Assembly (NCBI GenBank): GCA_905221605.1
Contig: CAJNDS010002633.1
Location: 10,001-74,000, forward strand
Length of the DNA stretch: 64,000 nucleotides
Reading direction: 5' to 3'
DNA from: Symbiodinium natans
Taxonomy: Eukaryota; Sar; Dinophyceae; Suessiales; Symbiodiniaceae
Position numbers and translations under genes: made by a program. The notes beneath the pieces were generated by a model. The model saw only the letters and a list, made by a program, of their open reading frames with translations. It was not told the origin of the DNA and did no database searches. Of this stretch, positions 47,293 to 57,146 are shown in pieces. Every line of letters starts with the position of its first letter. Position 1 is the stretch's first letter.

Positions 47293-47426
47293 GCACCCTA
47301 AAGCCTAAACCCTAAACCCTAAACCCTAAACCCTAAACCCTACACCCTAAACCCTAAACCCTAAACCCTAAACCCTAAACCCTAAACCCTAAACCCTAAA
47401 CCCTAAACCCTAAACCCTAAACCCTA
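47293..47426 (-). repeat. (CCCTAAA)n array
   Basis: About 19 units. Confidence 0.95.
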
Positions 47427-47456
47427 GACTACACGATGCCTAGAGACCCTTCCGAG

Positions 47457-47548
47457 GCGCCAACCTCGTGCGCTTCGCAGCGTGCCAGACGCAGTGGATG
47501 CGCCTGGCGCCCCTCCTGAGGGCCGCGGCTCTACCCACAGGCCATTAG
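47457..47548 (+). CDS. Exon-like segment, 29 codons
   Basis: CCCTTCCGAG precedes it and GCCATTAG then GTTTAGGG follows. After two bases it reads ANLVRFAACQTQWMRLAPLL and on to RAAALPTGH. Confidence 0.43.
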
Positions 47549-47559
47549 GTTTAGGGTTT

Positions 47560-48300
47560 AGGGTTTTGGGTTTAGTGTTTGGGGTTTGGGGGCTTGAGGG
47601 TTTGAGAGTTTGAGGGTTTGAGGGTTTGAGGGTTTGCGGCTTTAAGGTTTAAGTGGAGGGTTTGATGGTTCACTGGTTCGAGGGCTCACAGACTTGTACG
47701 GCCAAGATCGGCCAAGCGCGCTCCTGAGTTTAAGGCTCAGGTTGCGGGCTAGGAGACAGACGTGGATGCTGAACCTAAGGATGAAAGCTTGGGGCACACG
47801 GTGGGTATATGGCGCCTTGTTTTTCACGTGCTTCCAGGTCTTGGCTTGCAGGGTTTGTTGGGTTTAGGGTTTAGGGTTTCGGGTTTGTTGGGTTTAGGGT
47901 TTGTTGGGTTTAGGGTTTAGGGTGTAGGGTTTAGGGTTTAGGTTTAGGGTGTAGGGTTTTCGTTTAGGTAAAAGCCAACCTGAGGCTCCCAGATCCGAGA
48001 TGAAGCTTCGGTTTTGAAATTGGGGTTGCTTTAGGTCTCAGGGCTTCAGGGTCGTTTAGGGTTTAGACTTTAGGGCGTGCGAGGTCAAGCACAAAAACGC
48101 GAAGCCCTCGGGCCTTATCCAGACAGTGATGCGACTGTAAGTTCTGAAACCATGCGTTTTCAACAGTTCTGAACAAAACAAACCCTAAACCCTAAACCCT
48201 AAACCGAGTTTCGCAACTTCCCCAACTAGGGTGCGAGGCCCACGAAACATCGACAGGCGTACGAACGCGAACGCCACCAGAACTTTAGGACACAATAGAT
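47560..48300. other. Degenerate repeats and unique sequence
   Basis: TTTGAGGG units at 47,590-47,635 and TTTAGGG units at 47,860-47,970. A 61-codon minus frame (47,642-47,827) is unsupported. Confidence 0.4.
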
Positions 48301-48302
48301 CC

Positions 48303-48317
48303 TTTTTTTTTTTTTTT

Positions 48318-48373
<56 letters not shown>
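48303..48373 (+). repeat. 71-base T-run
   Basis: A single G at 48,318. Followed by G7 and degenerate TTTAGGG. Could be a poly(A) tail of an antisense insertion or simple expansion. Confidence 0.95.
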
Positions 48374-48374
<1 letters not shown>

Positions 48375-48559
48375 GGGGGGGGTTCTTAAAGTTTGGGGTT
48401 TAGGGTTTAGGGTTTTTTGGTTTAGGGTTTAGGGTTTAGAGTTTAGGGTTTTTGGTTTAGGGTTTGACAAGGAGCAGTATGGACTTGGATGGCTTGTGCA
48501 TGCGTATCGAGAAGGGGGGGACGGGCTTTTGTGTGGTCTCCTTTCGAGCGACTAAATAT

Positions 48560-48830
48560 TCTGTGTACGCACCTGAATGTATAGGTCATATATATATATA
48601 TATATTATACATATATATATATATACACCGATATATAGATATGTAGATGCATATGCAGGTGTGCGTATATTTATATGTGCATACTTAGGTGTATATGCAT
48701 ACGTCTGTGTGTATGTATGTCTATGTATGTGTATATGTATATGTCTCTGTATATGTATATGCACATTTGTACATATATATATATGATTACGTATATTGAA
48801 TCATACTGAAATTTATACTTATACTTATAA
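48560..48830. repeat. AT/GTAT microsatellite region
   Basis: (TA)n, ATGTATGT and TATACAT units. Frames on both strands here are artefacts. Confidence 0.9.
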
Positions 48831-48921
48831 ACCTGTGTACATAGATGAAAGAGAGATTCCTTAGAGAGAGGGAGGGATGGGCCTGTCTGGTGTCGGGCGT
48901 TAGGATTCACCTCTTTGCCAG

Positions 48922-48969
48922 GATCGGCTCTCACGAACCTGCAGAAGGGCGCAGCTCGCCCTCATCTTG
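48922..48969 (+). CDS. Exon-like segment, exactly 16 codons, phase 0
   Basis: CCTCTTTGCCAG precedes it and CATCTTG then GTTTTTTG follows. It reads DRLSRTCRRAQLALIL. Another open frame reads SALTNLQKGAARPHL. Confidence 0.38.
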
Positions 48970-48975
48970 GTTTTT

Positions 48976-49055
48976 TGTTTAGGGTTTAGGGTTTAGGGTT
49001 TAGGGTTTAGCGTTTAGGGTTTAGGGTTTAGGGTTTAGGGTTTAGGGTTTAGGGT
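48976..49055 (+). repeat. (TTTAGGG)n array
   Basis: About 11 units. Confidence 0.94.
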
Positions 49056-49634
49056 GTAGTACACGGTTTGAAGTTTAGTTTTGCTAGGGTTGCAGGGTAG
49101 AGGGCGGGGGGGGGCCTCAACCCAAACCCGCTGCATGTCTTGCATGCGGAAGTGGAAGCGGAAGTACATGTGTACCCTAAACCCTAAACCTTAAACTTTA
49201 TAAACCCTAAACCCGAAACCCTAGACTAAACCCTAGACCCGAAACCCTCTGTTCGCAAAGCCCAAGTCAAGACGCCTCTTTCGCTGGGAGATCCCGAGTT
49301 ATTCGCATTGTCCCCCCTTTTTGTTTGGAGTTCGGCTCCCTTTTTCATCCCCCATTCAAACCAAAGGGTTTAGGGTTTTAGGGTTTGGGGTGTAGGGTTT
49401 AGAGTTTAACTTTAGGGTGTAGGGCTTACATAGAGTCTAGGCTTCTGTCCGCGGCTAGGATCGGTTTAGGATTATAGGGTGAAAGGGTTTAAATTAGGGT
49501 TTCGGGTTTCGGGTCTAGGGTTATAGGGTGAAAAAGGTGAAAGGGTTATAGGGCTACCGGGCTAAGGGTTTGAGGGTTTGCGCTTGCCAGGATTCATCTG
49601 GTCTTTGTCCAGGAACTTCACCTTAGTTGTCGTA
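49056..49634. other. Unique and degenerate stretch
   Basis: CCCTAAA units at 49,174-49,250 and TTTAGGG-like units at 49,365-49,560. No gene. Confidence 0.4.
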
Positions 49635-49712
49635 ACTAGGGTTTTACCCCTAAACCCTGAACCCTAAACCCTAAACCCTAAACCCTAAACCCTAAACCCT
49701 AAACCCTAAACG
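49635..49712 (-). repeat. (CCCTAAA)n array
   Basis: About 10 units. Confidence 0.94.
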
Positions 49713-49751
49713 CTGATGATAATCTACAAGAACCCTTGTCATGCTCTCCAG

Positions 49752-49836
49752 GATGCGATCTTTCAGTCTCTGGCGGATGAGATGTCCGTGAACCCGCAGA
49801 CGCGCACTTGCCTGGAGGCTCGAAGCTCTTGTGGGG
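49752..49836 (+). CDS. Exon-like segment, 28 codons
   Basis: CATGCTCTCCAG precedes it and TTGTGGG then GTATTAGG follows. Phase 0 reads DAIFQSLADEMSVNPQTRTC and on to LEARSSCG. Confidence 0.48.
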
Positions 49837-50119
49837 GTATTAGGGTTTAGGGTTTCGGGTTTAGGGTTCAGGGTTTCGGGTTTAGGGTTTAGGGTTTATA
49901 GGGACAACTTTTCAAAAAGTCCGAACCAATCCAGAATCTACGAAAGGCATCATCGGGGGAAAGGGAGGGCCTGAGGGGGGGTGCCCTCAAGCGCTAAGCC
50001 CTCAACCCTTTGGGGTTTAGGGTTTATAATTCAGGGTTTTTCGAGATTTTGGGGTTTCGGGTTTTATGGTGTTAAGGTGTTTACGTGAGCTTTTGGGTGC
50101 CGGAGAGGTGCATCACTAC

Positions 50120-50230
50120 CCCCTACTACAATCCTTATTGAGGACTGTTAGTATAAGGGGGAACATCCCAAGTTGTAACCCCAAAGGTTCCCCCTTAATA
50201 TAGGAGTACAACAAGGTCCACAAAACCCAA
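50120..50230. repeat. Sequence shared with 52,846-52,975
   Basis: GTATAAGGGGGAACATCCCAA is the reverse complement of the core repeated at 52,861 and 52,927. Probably a fragment of one element family. Confidence 0.55.
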
Positions 50231-50315
50231 TGGTACAACCGTTAGGGTCCAAGGTACAACCCCTCGCTAAACCGCGAAACCTATCGCGAACCTCTGCAAG
50301 CTATGCTGTGCCTTA

Positions 50316-50424
50316 CCCTAAGGGTCCATGTACCCATATAGTATATACTTGGGCCCTAAAGCTACTATATGGGAACCCCTTTAAGGCCCAAGTCTATACC
50401 AGATAGGTACATGGACCCTTAGGG
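50316..50424. mobile_element. Family A inverted-repeat element, copy 3
   Basis: 109 bp. Ends CCCTAAGGGTCCATGTACCC and GGTACATGGACCCTTAGGG. Core orientation as in copy 2. GT at 50,324 and AG at 50,422 lie inside the ends. Confidence 0.8.
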
Positions 50425-50720
50425 TTATGGCTTCGGGCTCAGGTCTGTGGGTTTAGGGTTTGGGGTCCAGGGCGCTCCGATCTTAGGGTCAGGGCAAGTT
50501 TAGGGTTTCTAGCGCCATCATGGTTTCATCCTTCAGCCCTTAGCCCTGCACCCCCAGAGACTCTGAGACACTGAGCCCTAGGCCCCTGAGGCCCTGAGCC
50601 CCCAAGCCCTTAAGCTCTAAATCCTCAACTGTTAGGGGTTTAGGGTTTAGGGCTTAGGGGTTAGTGACCCCTGAACCCCTAAACACCTAGGCCCCTGAAT
50701 CCTTAAACCCCGGCGCGCAG

Positions 50721-50777
50721 GACGTTCTGGGTTTTGGAGGTGATGCCTCCAATGGACATCGCATAGAAGAGGCAGGG
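50721..50777 (+). CDS. Exon-like segment, exactly 19 codons, phase 0 at both ends
   Basis: GGCGCGCAG precedes it and GAGGCAGGG then GTTCAGGG follows. It reads DVLGFGGDASNGHRIEEAG. Confidence 0.42.
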
Positions 50778-51050
50778 GTTCAGGGTCCTTAAGGGGCCCT
50801 AAAGAACCCTAAACTGGCCCTGAACCCTAAACCCTAAAGAACCCTAAACCCTAAACCTTAAATGGTTCGGGTGTATGGTGGGGTTTAGGGGATAGGGGGC
50901 TTTTGGGCAGTCTGGGATTTTCCACAGCGGGCGTAGACATGCCAGCCCTTTGCCCCCGGAGGTTTCAGGTCTAGAGTCTCGGGGGTTAGTTCTTGCTTGA
51001 GGTTGATGTCGTTCTTCAGCTGCAGGAGGCAGCTAGGGGTCTGTGGGCTC

Positions 51051-51122
51051 AGGGTAAACCCTAAACCCTAAACCCTAAACCCTAAACCCTATACCCTAAA
51101 CCCTAGACCCTAAACCCTAAAC
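51051..51122 (-). repeat. CCCTAAA array
   Basis: About 9 units with minor changes. Confidence 0.92.
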
Positions 51123-51175
51123 TGTGGGCTTCTTTTCGGGTCGGAGGGTTTGTGTTGGGCCATCGGTCGCATCAG

Positions 51176-51241
51176 CAGAGGCGAGCAAGTGCTTCTCCGA
51201 GACGCTTCGGCTTATCAAGCCAGAGCTGGAGGCGCTTTAGG
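51176..51241 (+). CDS. Exon-like segment, 22 codons
   Basis: GGTCGCATCAG precedes it and GCGCTTTAGG then GTTTAGGG follows. Phase 0 reads QRRASASPRRFGLSSQSWRR. A second frame (EASKCFSETLRLIKPELEAL) is equally natural. Confidence 0.4.
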
Positions 51242-51305
51242 GTTTAGGGTTTAGGGTTTAGGGTTTAGGGTTTAGGGTTTAGGGTTTAGGGTTTAGGGTT
51301 TAGGG
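51242..51305 (+). repeat. (TTTAGGG)n array
   Basis: Nine units, directly abutting a family C element. Confidence 0.94.
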
Positions 51306-51413
51306 TTGGTAGCCTGGTGGTGCCCTTTTCCCATTCGTTGTTTCAAGGTTGCCTTCTAAAGTAACCAACGCAAAACGGCTGCCCTGTCTATCATGTGGTT
51401 ACTACCAAGCCAT
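51306..51413. mobile_element. Family C inverted-repeat element, diverged
   Basis: GGTAGCCTGGTGGTGCCC at the left and GTGGTTACTACCAAGCC at the right. Confidence 0.6.
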
Positions 51414-52043
51414 AGGCCAGTAAACCTTAGGCCCCAAAATTCTGAACCCACTAGACCTAGTCTAGGGTTTTGGGGCTTTAGGGCTTAGAGGGGTCTTTCA
51501 GTATCGGCATGAAAGGTACAGGGTATCGCTGGGGGCAGGTCTAGAGTAGAGTCTGGTCTGGTCCATGAGTCTGCCCATCATGGGACGACCAAACCTCCTG
51601 AATCCTACCATGCAAACCCGCGGCTTTCCGATGAAATTTAGGGTTTAGGGTTTAGGGTCTGAGGGCCTTAGGGATTTGTAGGGTTGGGACACCCAAGCCC
51701 ACCCCCTGCCCTCCTGTTCAATTAGGTGCCTCCCGCTGCCCAAGACCTCCTCCCAACACCCTGAACCGAAACTATCAAGTTGGTGTAGGGTTTAGGTTTT
51801 AGGGTTTAGGGTTTAGGACTTCGGGTTTCGGGTTTTGCATGGTTCGAGAAGGTGCATTTCGTCATGTTTGCCATGCAGGGGGGGGAAGATTGGCGCAATT
51901 AAAAGGGCCAATTTCTATACCCTAAACTGTTCAGAAATGGGGGGGGGGGGGATTTGCAGTTCGGGGTATGTTATGTTGCGCAAGCGCGCTACCGCTGTTC
52001 TTAACAGCACGCCCCGTCAGAGCAGCATCCTTTTGAGAGAGAA
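51414..52043. other. Unique stretch
   Basis: Short TTTAGGG units (51,640, 51,786-51,815) and a G-run (51,939-51,950). The 120-codon frame starting 51,835 runs into the CCCCAAA array and is rejected as a gene. Confidence 0.4.
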
Positions 52044-52233
52044 GCCCCAAACCCCAAACCCCAAACCCCAAACCCCAAACCCCAAACCCCAAACCCCAAA
52101 CCCCAAACCCCAAACCCCAAACCCCAAACCCCAAACCCCAAACCCCAAACCCCAAACCCCAAACCCCAAACCCCAAACCCTAAACCCTAAACCCTAAACC
52201 CTAAACCCTAAACCCTAAACCCTAAACCCTAAG
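52044..52233 (-). repeat. (CCCCAAA)n then (CCCTAAA)n
   Basis: About 19 CCCCAAA units followed by 8 CCCTAAA units with an abrupt switch near 52,180. Confidence 0.96.
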
Positions 52234-52650
52234 CCTGCCAGTAGCATCCTCGTCTCTTGCTCTAGATCACCATACCCTGAAACCAAAGCCGCAAACCCTA
52301 AACCCTAAACTAATGCTTAGTAGCTGAATAAGTGCACTTCACACTTGTTGGGATATGATAATCCCCTATAGATCTGAAAGCGTACACTTTTTTGGGGGGG
52401 GGGGGGGGCTTATGAGCTCAGCAACTGAGGGTGAAACACCACACACCTGAACCCGAAGCTTTTGGTTTCCTTTTGTTGGACAAACGAAGTCTTACCATTC
52501 CATGAAACCCTAAGCCATAGCGCTTGGAGAAGTTTGACCCATGCATCCTTTGGCTATGAGGGGCAGTAAGACCCTCAACCCTAAGCCCTGAACCCTGAAT
52601 CCTAAGCCCTAGACGCAGCAAGACCTTCCGCCTCAAGCTTACATAACTAA
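52234..52650. other. Unique stretch with a G-run
   Basis: G-run at 52,395-52,408. A 72-codon minus frame is unsupported. Confidence 0.4.
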
Positions 52651-52652
52651 AC

Positions 52653-52730
52653 CTAAACCCTAAACCCTAAACCCTAAACCCTAAACCCTAAACCCTAAAC
52701 CCTAAACCCTAAACCCTAAACCCTAAACAA
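52653..52730 (-). repeat. (CCCTAAA)n array
   Basis: About 11 units. Confidence 0.94.
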
Positions 52731-52845
52731 GGCAACTCCTAGGTTGGTTGCTGCATGTTTTTTTTTTTTTTTCCGGTGGTTCCGCTCATTTCAACTTCAC
52801 ACAACCCCTCAACCCGAAACCTGAAACCTGTCGGGTCGCCCGAAA

Positions 52846-52975
52846 CCCTTACTACACCCGAAGCTTGGGATGTTCCCCTTATAGTAACAATCCTGAATAG
52901 GGATACTAAGCCCTTACTACACCCGAAGCTTGGGATGTTCCCCCTTGTACTAACAGTCCTGTAGACCCTAAACCC
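52846..52975 (+). repeat. 65 bp tandem duplication
   Basis: CCCTTACTACACCCGAAGCT begins at 52,846 and 52,911. The two copies are nearly identical over about 35 bases, then diverge. Confidence 0.85.
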
Positions 52976-53185
52976 TAAACCCTAAACCCTAAACCCTAAA
53001 CCCTAAACCCTAAACCCCTGAATTATGGGGATTATGGTACCCCCGATTGTAATCCCCATTAAGGACTGTCTAGCTCGCCCGGCAACCCTAAAGCCCAAGC
53101 CCCAAACCCGTAAAACCCTATACCTTAAACCTGCATTCGCCCTAAACCCTAAACCCTAAACCCTAAGCCCTAAACCCTAAACCCT
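52970..53185 (-). repeat. CCCTAAA arrays
   Basis: Arrays at 52,970-53,017 and 53,140-53,185 with a short piece (53,025-53,080) resembling 50,120-50,160. Confidence 0.85.
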
Positions 53186-53198
53186 GAACTTGGAGAAG

Positions 53199-53251
53199 GC
53201 CATTCTCAGATGTCTCAGGCAGTTTCGAGGCTCCGAAGTGCACTCCCCCAG
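53199..53251 (+). CDS. Exon-like segment, weak
   Basis: TTGGAGAAG precedes it. It reads AILRCLRQFRGSEVHSPS in one frame. CCCTAAA follows directly, with no donor. Confidence 0.24.
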
Positions 53252-53302
53252 CCCTAAACCCTAAACCCTAAACCCTAAACCCTAAACCCTAAACCCTAAA
53301 CC
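53252..53302 (-). repeat. (CCCTAAA)n array
   Basis: Seven units ending CCAG, which serves as acceptor for the next segment. Confidence 0.93.
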
Positions 53303-53304
53303 AG

Positions 53305-53373
53305 GAGCTGCGCCGCGGCTCTAGCCGCCTTCTACTCCTCGAGGATGAGGAGCAGGGAGTCCAAACACTTAGG
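53305..53373 (+). CDS. Exon-like segment, exactly 23 codons, phase 0 at both ends
   Basis: CCCTAAACCAG precedes it directly and ACACTTAGG then GTTTAGGG follows. It reads ELRRGSSRLLLLEDEEQGVQ and TLR. Here the last array unit itself forms the acceptor. Confidence 0.47.
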
Positions 53374-53480
53374 GTTTAGGGTTTAGGGTTTGAGGTTTGG
53401 GGTTTAGGGTTTAGGGTTGTTGGGGTTTGGGGTTTGGGGTTTAGGGTTTGGGGTTTAGGGTTTAGGGTTGCGGGTTTGGG
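53374..53480 (+). repeat. TTTAGGG / TTTGGGG array
   Basis: Mixed units. Confidence 0.9.
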
Positions 53481-53519
53481 TTTAGGGTTTGGGGGTTCAG
53501 GAGTTGGGTGTTTGGGGCT

Positions 53520-54360
53520 TGGGGTATGTCATGGTTGTTAGTATTGGTGAACATTGAAATTGACTCTGTTATCGTGTCTATTCTGGGTAGTATAGTATTT
53601 GAAAACCAAAGATCTCAGTTCTCACTTTTTTAACTTGTCTTCCGTGGTTGGGGCTCGTCAATTCCCATAAAAAGCCCACTAAAAGACGGTTCTCGCTAAA
53701 TTAGGTTTTAGGGTTTGGGGTTTAGGGTTTCGGGTTTAGAGTTCAGGGCTTTCATCTTGAAAAGGCTATCTTTGGCTGGCTGCCCCTGCATAATTCTCAG
53801 TTTTTCTGTAAACGCAACATTCTCCTCTTGAATGCGGATGAGAACTTACAATAGGGCCTTCTTTAAAAAAGGATTTGGATTCATAATGTTTTCTCATATT
53901 ATCTACCGGTGATCCTATTTGTGTACTTCTATTCTTTCTCCTAAGTAATGTAAGAAACTTAGCACAAAAGACTCTCTTATCTTCATGTTATTTCCTCATT
54001 TTGCACCTAAAGCCTGTTGATAAAGAATAGAAGGAAATAACCAGAAGGACCATTTCTTAAAGTTCTCTCCGTTCATGCTTTGTTTGGCTCAGAACCAAAT
54101 TTGCAAGCGAGCACAAGGTTTGAGGTTAGACTTTAGGGCCTTGTCAGTGAAAAGGCAAAAAAGAGTCACGAGCCTTCCAGGGGGCTCGTTTGGAGCCCAC
54201 CCCAAATCGGAAACCCTAGGGTCGACACCCTTGTCCCAGTCTCTGCATGTTATGCCGCAGGCAGCGTTTTCGTGGCTTTGCCAACCCCTCGGGGGCAAGT
54301 AGCAAAATACTAGCGAATGCTTTGGCCGAAAGAAGGGTTCAGGGTTCATGGTTCGGGGTG
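53520..54360. other. AT-richer unique stretch
   Basis: The longest repeat-free stretch of the mosaic. Opposed frames of 75 and 86 codons at 54,075-54,349 are unsupported. Intron-like. Confidence 0.4.
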
Positions 54361-54365
54361 TAGAT

Positions 54366-54600
54366 CGCTAAACCCTAAACCCTAAACCCTAAACCCTAAA
54401 CCCTAAACCCTAAACCCTAAACCACGGATGACCCGGCCCACAGCTCTTAGTGGCACAGCTGCTGCGATTTAGGGCCTGCAGGCACGAAGCTCCTGCATGA
54501 ACCCAACCTAGTTAGGGTTTAGGGTTTAGGGTTCAGGGTTTAGGGTTTAGGGTTTAGGGTTTAGGGTTTAGGGTTTACGGTTTACGGTTTAGGGTTTAGG
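54366..54600. repeat. Facing CCCTAAA (54,366-54,422) and TTTAGGG (54,510-54,600) arrays
   Basis: An 87-base segment lies between them but no single frame stands out. Confidence 0.92.
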
Positions 54601-54640
54601 GTTTCGGATTCGGAAAATCTCCCATGTCTGTCTCTTGCAG

Positions 54641-54812
54641 TTGGGCAGGACGGTGGAACATGCTGTCATTTTGGGCTGTGTCTCTTGATGCGTATAGGAT
54701 TTGGGCTTTTAGGGTGTCGGGCTCGGGGTTTACGATGAATTTTGGGCTGAGTGGAGTCGCAGCGGCTGAGGATGAACGTGAGGGGCGAGGCCTCAAGACT
54801 CGCAAGAGTAGG
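54641..54812 (+). CDS. Exon-like segment, 57 codons
   Basis: CCCATGTCTGTCTCTTGCAG precedes it, a strong acceptor. After one base the frame is open throughout, begins WAGRWNMLSFWAVSLDAYRI and ends AAAEDEREGRGLKTRKSRV, followed by GTTTAGGG. Confidence 0.42.
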
Positions 54813-54910
54813 GTTTAGGGTTTAGGGTTTAGGGTTTAGGGTTTAGGGTTTAGGGTTTAGGGTTTAGGGTTTAGGGTTTTTTCTCTTAGGGTTTAGGGTT
54901 TAGGGTTTAG
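54813..54910 (+). repeat. (TTTAGGG)n array
   Basis: About 13 units. Confidence 0.94.
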
Positions 54911-54925
54911 CGCAAGAGTCAGGTT

Positions 54926-55177
54926 ATGGCTAAGTTCAGCTGCAAGACAAGGGCGAGGGGGCAGGATGAACGCGATGCCATTTGGGCTCCGTTGCTGGGC
55001 AAAGTCTTCGCTTTGGAGGAGGCCAAGGACTGCAACATGGGAGTGAAGAGGAGCCATTGTGAGTGGAGCGCGCATTTCGGACAGCGACCTGGGGAAAGAC
55101 CCTGTGGAGCGAAGAGGTCGAAGAGGATCCAGAAAAGTGCTGTCGCGCGAATGCCCTCGCAGGGCTCAGTATTCTGA
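54926..55177 (+). CDS. Small open frame, 83 codons, basic protein
   Basis: ATG to TGA between two TTTAGGG arrays. It begins MAKFSCKTRARGQDERDAIW, holds LLGKVFALEEAKDC and a basic GAKRSKRIQK stretch. It could be an exon or a complete small gene. No family recognised. Confidence 0.4.
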   Translation: MAKFSCKTRARGQDERDAIWAPLLGKVFALEEAKDCNMGVKRSHCEWSAHFGQRPGERPCGAKRSKRIQKSAVARMPSQGSVF

Positions 55178-55448
55178 GGGTGTAGGGTTTAGGGTTTAGG
55201 GTTCGGGGTTTAGGGTTTAGGGTTTAGGGTGTCTCAATAAGTGGGTGCGCTGGTGCTGAAAGCACCCAGGCGCGCGCCCCGACCTGTATAAGCCCACCCC
55301 GCTGGCGCTCGACCCTCGTCTTAACCTCTACGGGTTTAGGGTTCTTTTGAACTCTGATCGTGCTTTTGTTATTTTCTCTAATGGTTGGGTCTAGAAAGTC
55401 TAGAAGCTGGGCCTCGATGCAGATATTTACCCTGAAGTTCGCAGCCCC

Positions 55449-55898
55449 TTGGCGTTGCAAGGGATGATGTCCATCATTCGAGGGCTTCTGGGAGGGCCAA
55501 AAAGTGAGAGGTTTGGGATTGGGGTTGGCTGCCCCCTTGGCGATGCTGCATCTTGGTTTGGGATCTGGACCACTTTCTTGGAAGTGCCTGAAGTCAGAGG
55601 TTTGGGGTGTGGGGTTCCTGCCGCTTTCGCCTTTACTGATGCAGCTTATTTGGAGGGCGAGGCAGCCTCCCAGGCTCCCGGCAGGTCAGACAGGGGCCTC
55701 CCAGGCAGGGGCCTCCCACCAGACAGGGGCCTCCCAAAAAGGGGCTTCCCAGGCCGGCAGGGCAGGCCCCACGCAGACCCCCAGAAAGACTCCGCGCTTT
55801 GCCCGAAGGTTTGGGGTGTCTCGTTTCTTTTTTTTTTTCAGGGGCGACTTGACGGGTCACTCGCCAGCGACCTACCGGGTCCCCCGCGCAGCCCGTAG
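55449..55898 (+). CDS. GC-rich open frame, 149 codons, doubtful
   Basis: Three overlapping frames of 118-164 codons cover this GC-rich stretch on both strands, so frame length means little. The central part is a minisatellite. A CTTTTTTTTTTCAG acceptor-like run lies at 55,828-55,840, suggesting an exon may begin near 55,841. Confidence 0.22.
   Translation: MALQGMMSIIRGLLGGPKSERFGIGVGCPLGDAASWFGIWTTFLEVPEVRGLGCGVPAAFAFTDAAYLEGEAASQAPGRSDRGLPGRGLPPDRGLPKRGFPGRQGRPHADPQKDSALCPKVWGVSFLFFFQGRLDGSLASDLPGPPRSP
55680..55775 (+). repeat. CAGGGGCCTCCCA minisatellite
   Basis: About five units of 13-20 bp. Confidence 0.8.
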
Positions 55899-55999
55899 CT
55901 GCCCGGGACTGAGAGCTCCGTCGCCAGCTCCGGAACTCCCTCGCCTGCCGGCTTCGGTGCGTTCGCCCTGCTCGACGGCCCGGGCTCACTCAGTTTAGG

Positions 56000-56430
56000 G
56001 TTTAGGGTTTACAGAATCTGCGCCAGGACAGTGGAGGTGGGGTTCAGGCCTTTAGAGTTGAGGGTTTACGGAGGGCCCCCCCTAAGGCCGCCCCTATAAA
56101 CGCCTTAAACGCCCTAAAAGCGCTGAACCTAAAGCCTCAAGCCCTCAAGCCTCAACCTAAAACCAGACGAACCCCATCAAGAGTTCCCTTCCAACTTTTA
56201 AGAACTGTCTCAACCCCAAACCGTCAACGTAAAACCCTAAAGCCCCATTAAGAGTTCCGTGTGCGCCCTTAAAGACTAGACCTGGTCCGGCCGAAGACAC
56301 CCCAGGCTTCCTTACCACGGGCTTGAGAGCTTTGGGGCTTTTGGGGGGCTTTAGGGGTTTAGGGGTCTATAGGGTTCAGGGTTTAGGGTCGAGTTTAGGG
56401 GTTTTGGGGTTTTGCGTTTTGGGTTTCTAT
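56000..56430. other. Unique stretch, nothing recognised
   Basis: Two diverged copies of ATTAAGAGTTCC-type sequence (56,175 and 56,245). No gene. Confidence 0.4.
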
Positions 56431-56435
56431 GGTTC

Positions 56436-56532
56436 AGGGTAAACCCTAAACCCTAAACCCTAAACCCTAAACCCTAAACCCTAAACCCTAAACCCTAAAC
56501 CCTAAACCCTAAACCCTAAACCCTAAACCCTA
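56436..56532 (-). repeat. (CCCTAAA)n array
   Basis: About 14 units. The last unit ends CCCTAG, which is the acceptor. Confidence 0.95.
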
Positions 56533-56533
56533 G

Positions 56534-56624
56534 AGGAGCTGCTGTCGCTTTGGGGCAGCCCTGGCTTGGCTGTAGAGCAGCAGGAGGGCATCGTGCGCCT
56601 GGGCTTTTAGCGATCCTAAGGAGG
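56534..56624 (+). CDS. Exon-like segment, 30 codons
   Basis: AAACCCTAG precedes it and CTAAGGAGG then GTTTCGGG follows. After one base it reads GAAVALGQPWLGCRAAGGHR and on to APGLLAILRR, open to the donor. Confidence 0.43.
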
Positions 56625-57058
56625 GTTTCGGGTTTAGGGTTTAGGGTTTAGGGTTTAGGGCATAGGCCACCCTTAACCTTTTTTCCTTGTTTTTTTCGGG
56701 TTAAAGGTTTGAGGTGTCAAGGTTTAGGGTTTAGGGTTCAGGGTTTAGGCCCAGGGCTCTCGGTGTAAGTGTTTTAATGGACATGATACAGAGACTTTAG
56801 GGTTCAGGGCTTTGGGTTTGGGGTTTAGGGTTTGGGGTTTAGGGTTTAGGGCTTGGGGCTTAGGGCCTGGTCTTCCTGGGACTACGGGTTTGGGGTTGCG
56901 CATTTTGGGGCGGTCAGGATCCAGTGGGGTTTAGGGTAAGAAGGGTTTGGGGCTCAGGGCTTAGGGTTTCGGGTTTAGCGTTTTGAGTTTTTAGGGTTTA
57001 GAATTAGGTTGCAGCTCACACCTAAACCTCCAAGACCCTAAAGCTCCTCCCATCCAAG

Positions 57059-57129
57059 GAGCACGAGCCTTCCGCGGCTTTTCCCGGGCTGCGCCAGGTG
57101 GAAGTTCGCCCGGCGTGTGTGCTCAGGAG
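57059..57129 (+). CDS. Exon-like segment
   Basis: CTCCTCCCATCCAAG precedes it and CTCAGGAG then GTCGGGG follows. Phase 0 reads EHEPSAAFPGLRQVEVRPAC and VLR. Confidence 0.43.
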
Positions 57130-57146
57130 GTCGGGGATTTCAGGCT

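Noticed and set aside
48560-48934. Frames of 60-87 codons rich in Y, I and H
   Set aside because: They are translation of the TA/GTAT microsatellite.
51835-52197. 120-codon and 81-codon frames on opposite strands
   Set aside because: Most of their length is translated CCCCAAA repeat (PKPQTPN or GFGVWGL).
55449-55998. Gene of 149-164 codons
   Set aside because: Three frames on both strands are open because the stretch is GC-rich and contains a minisatellite. Kept only as a doubtful entry.
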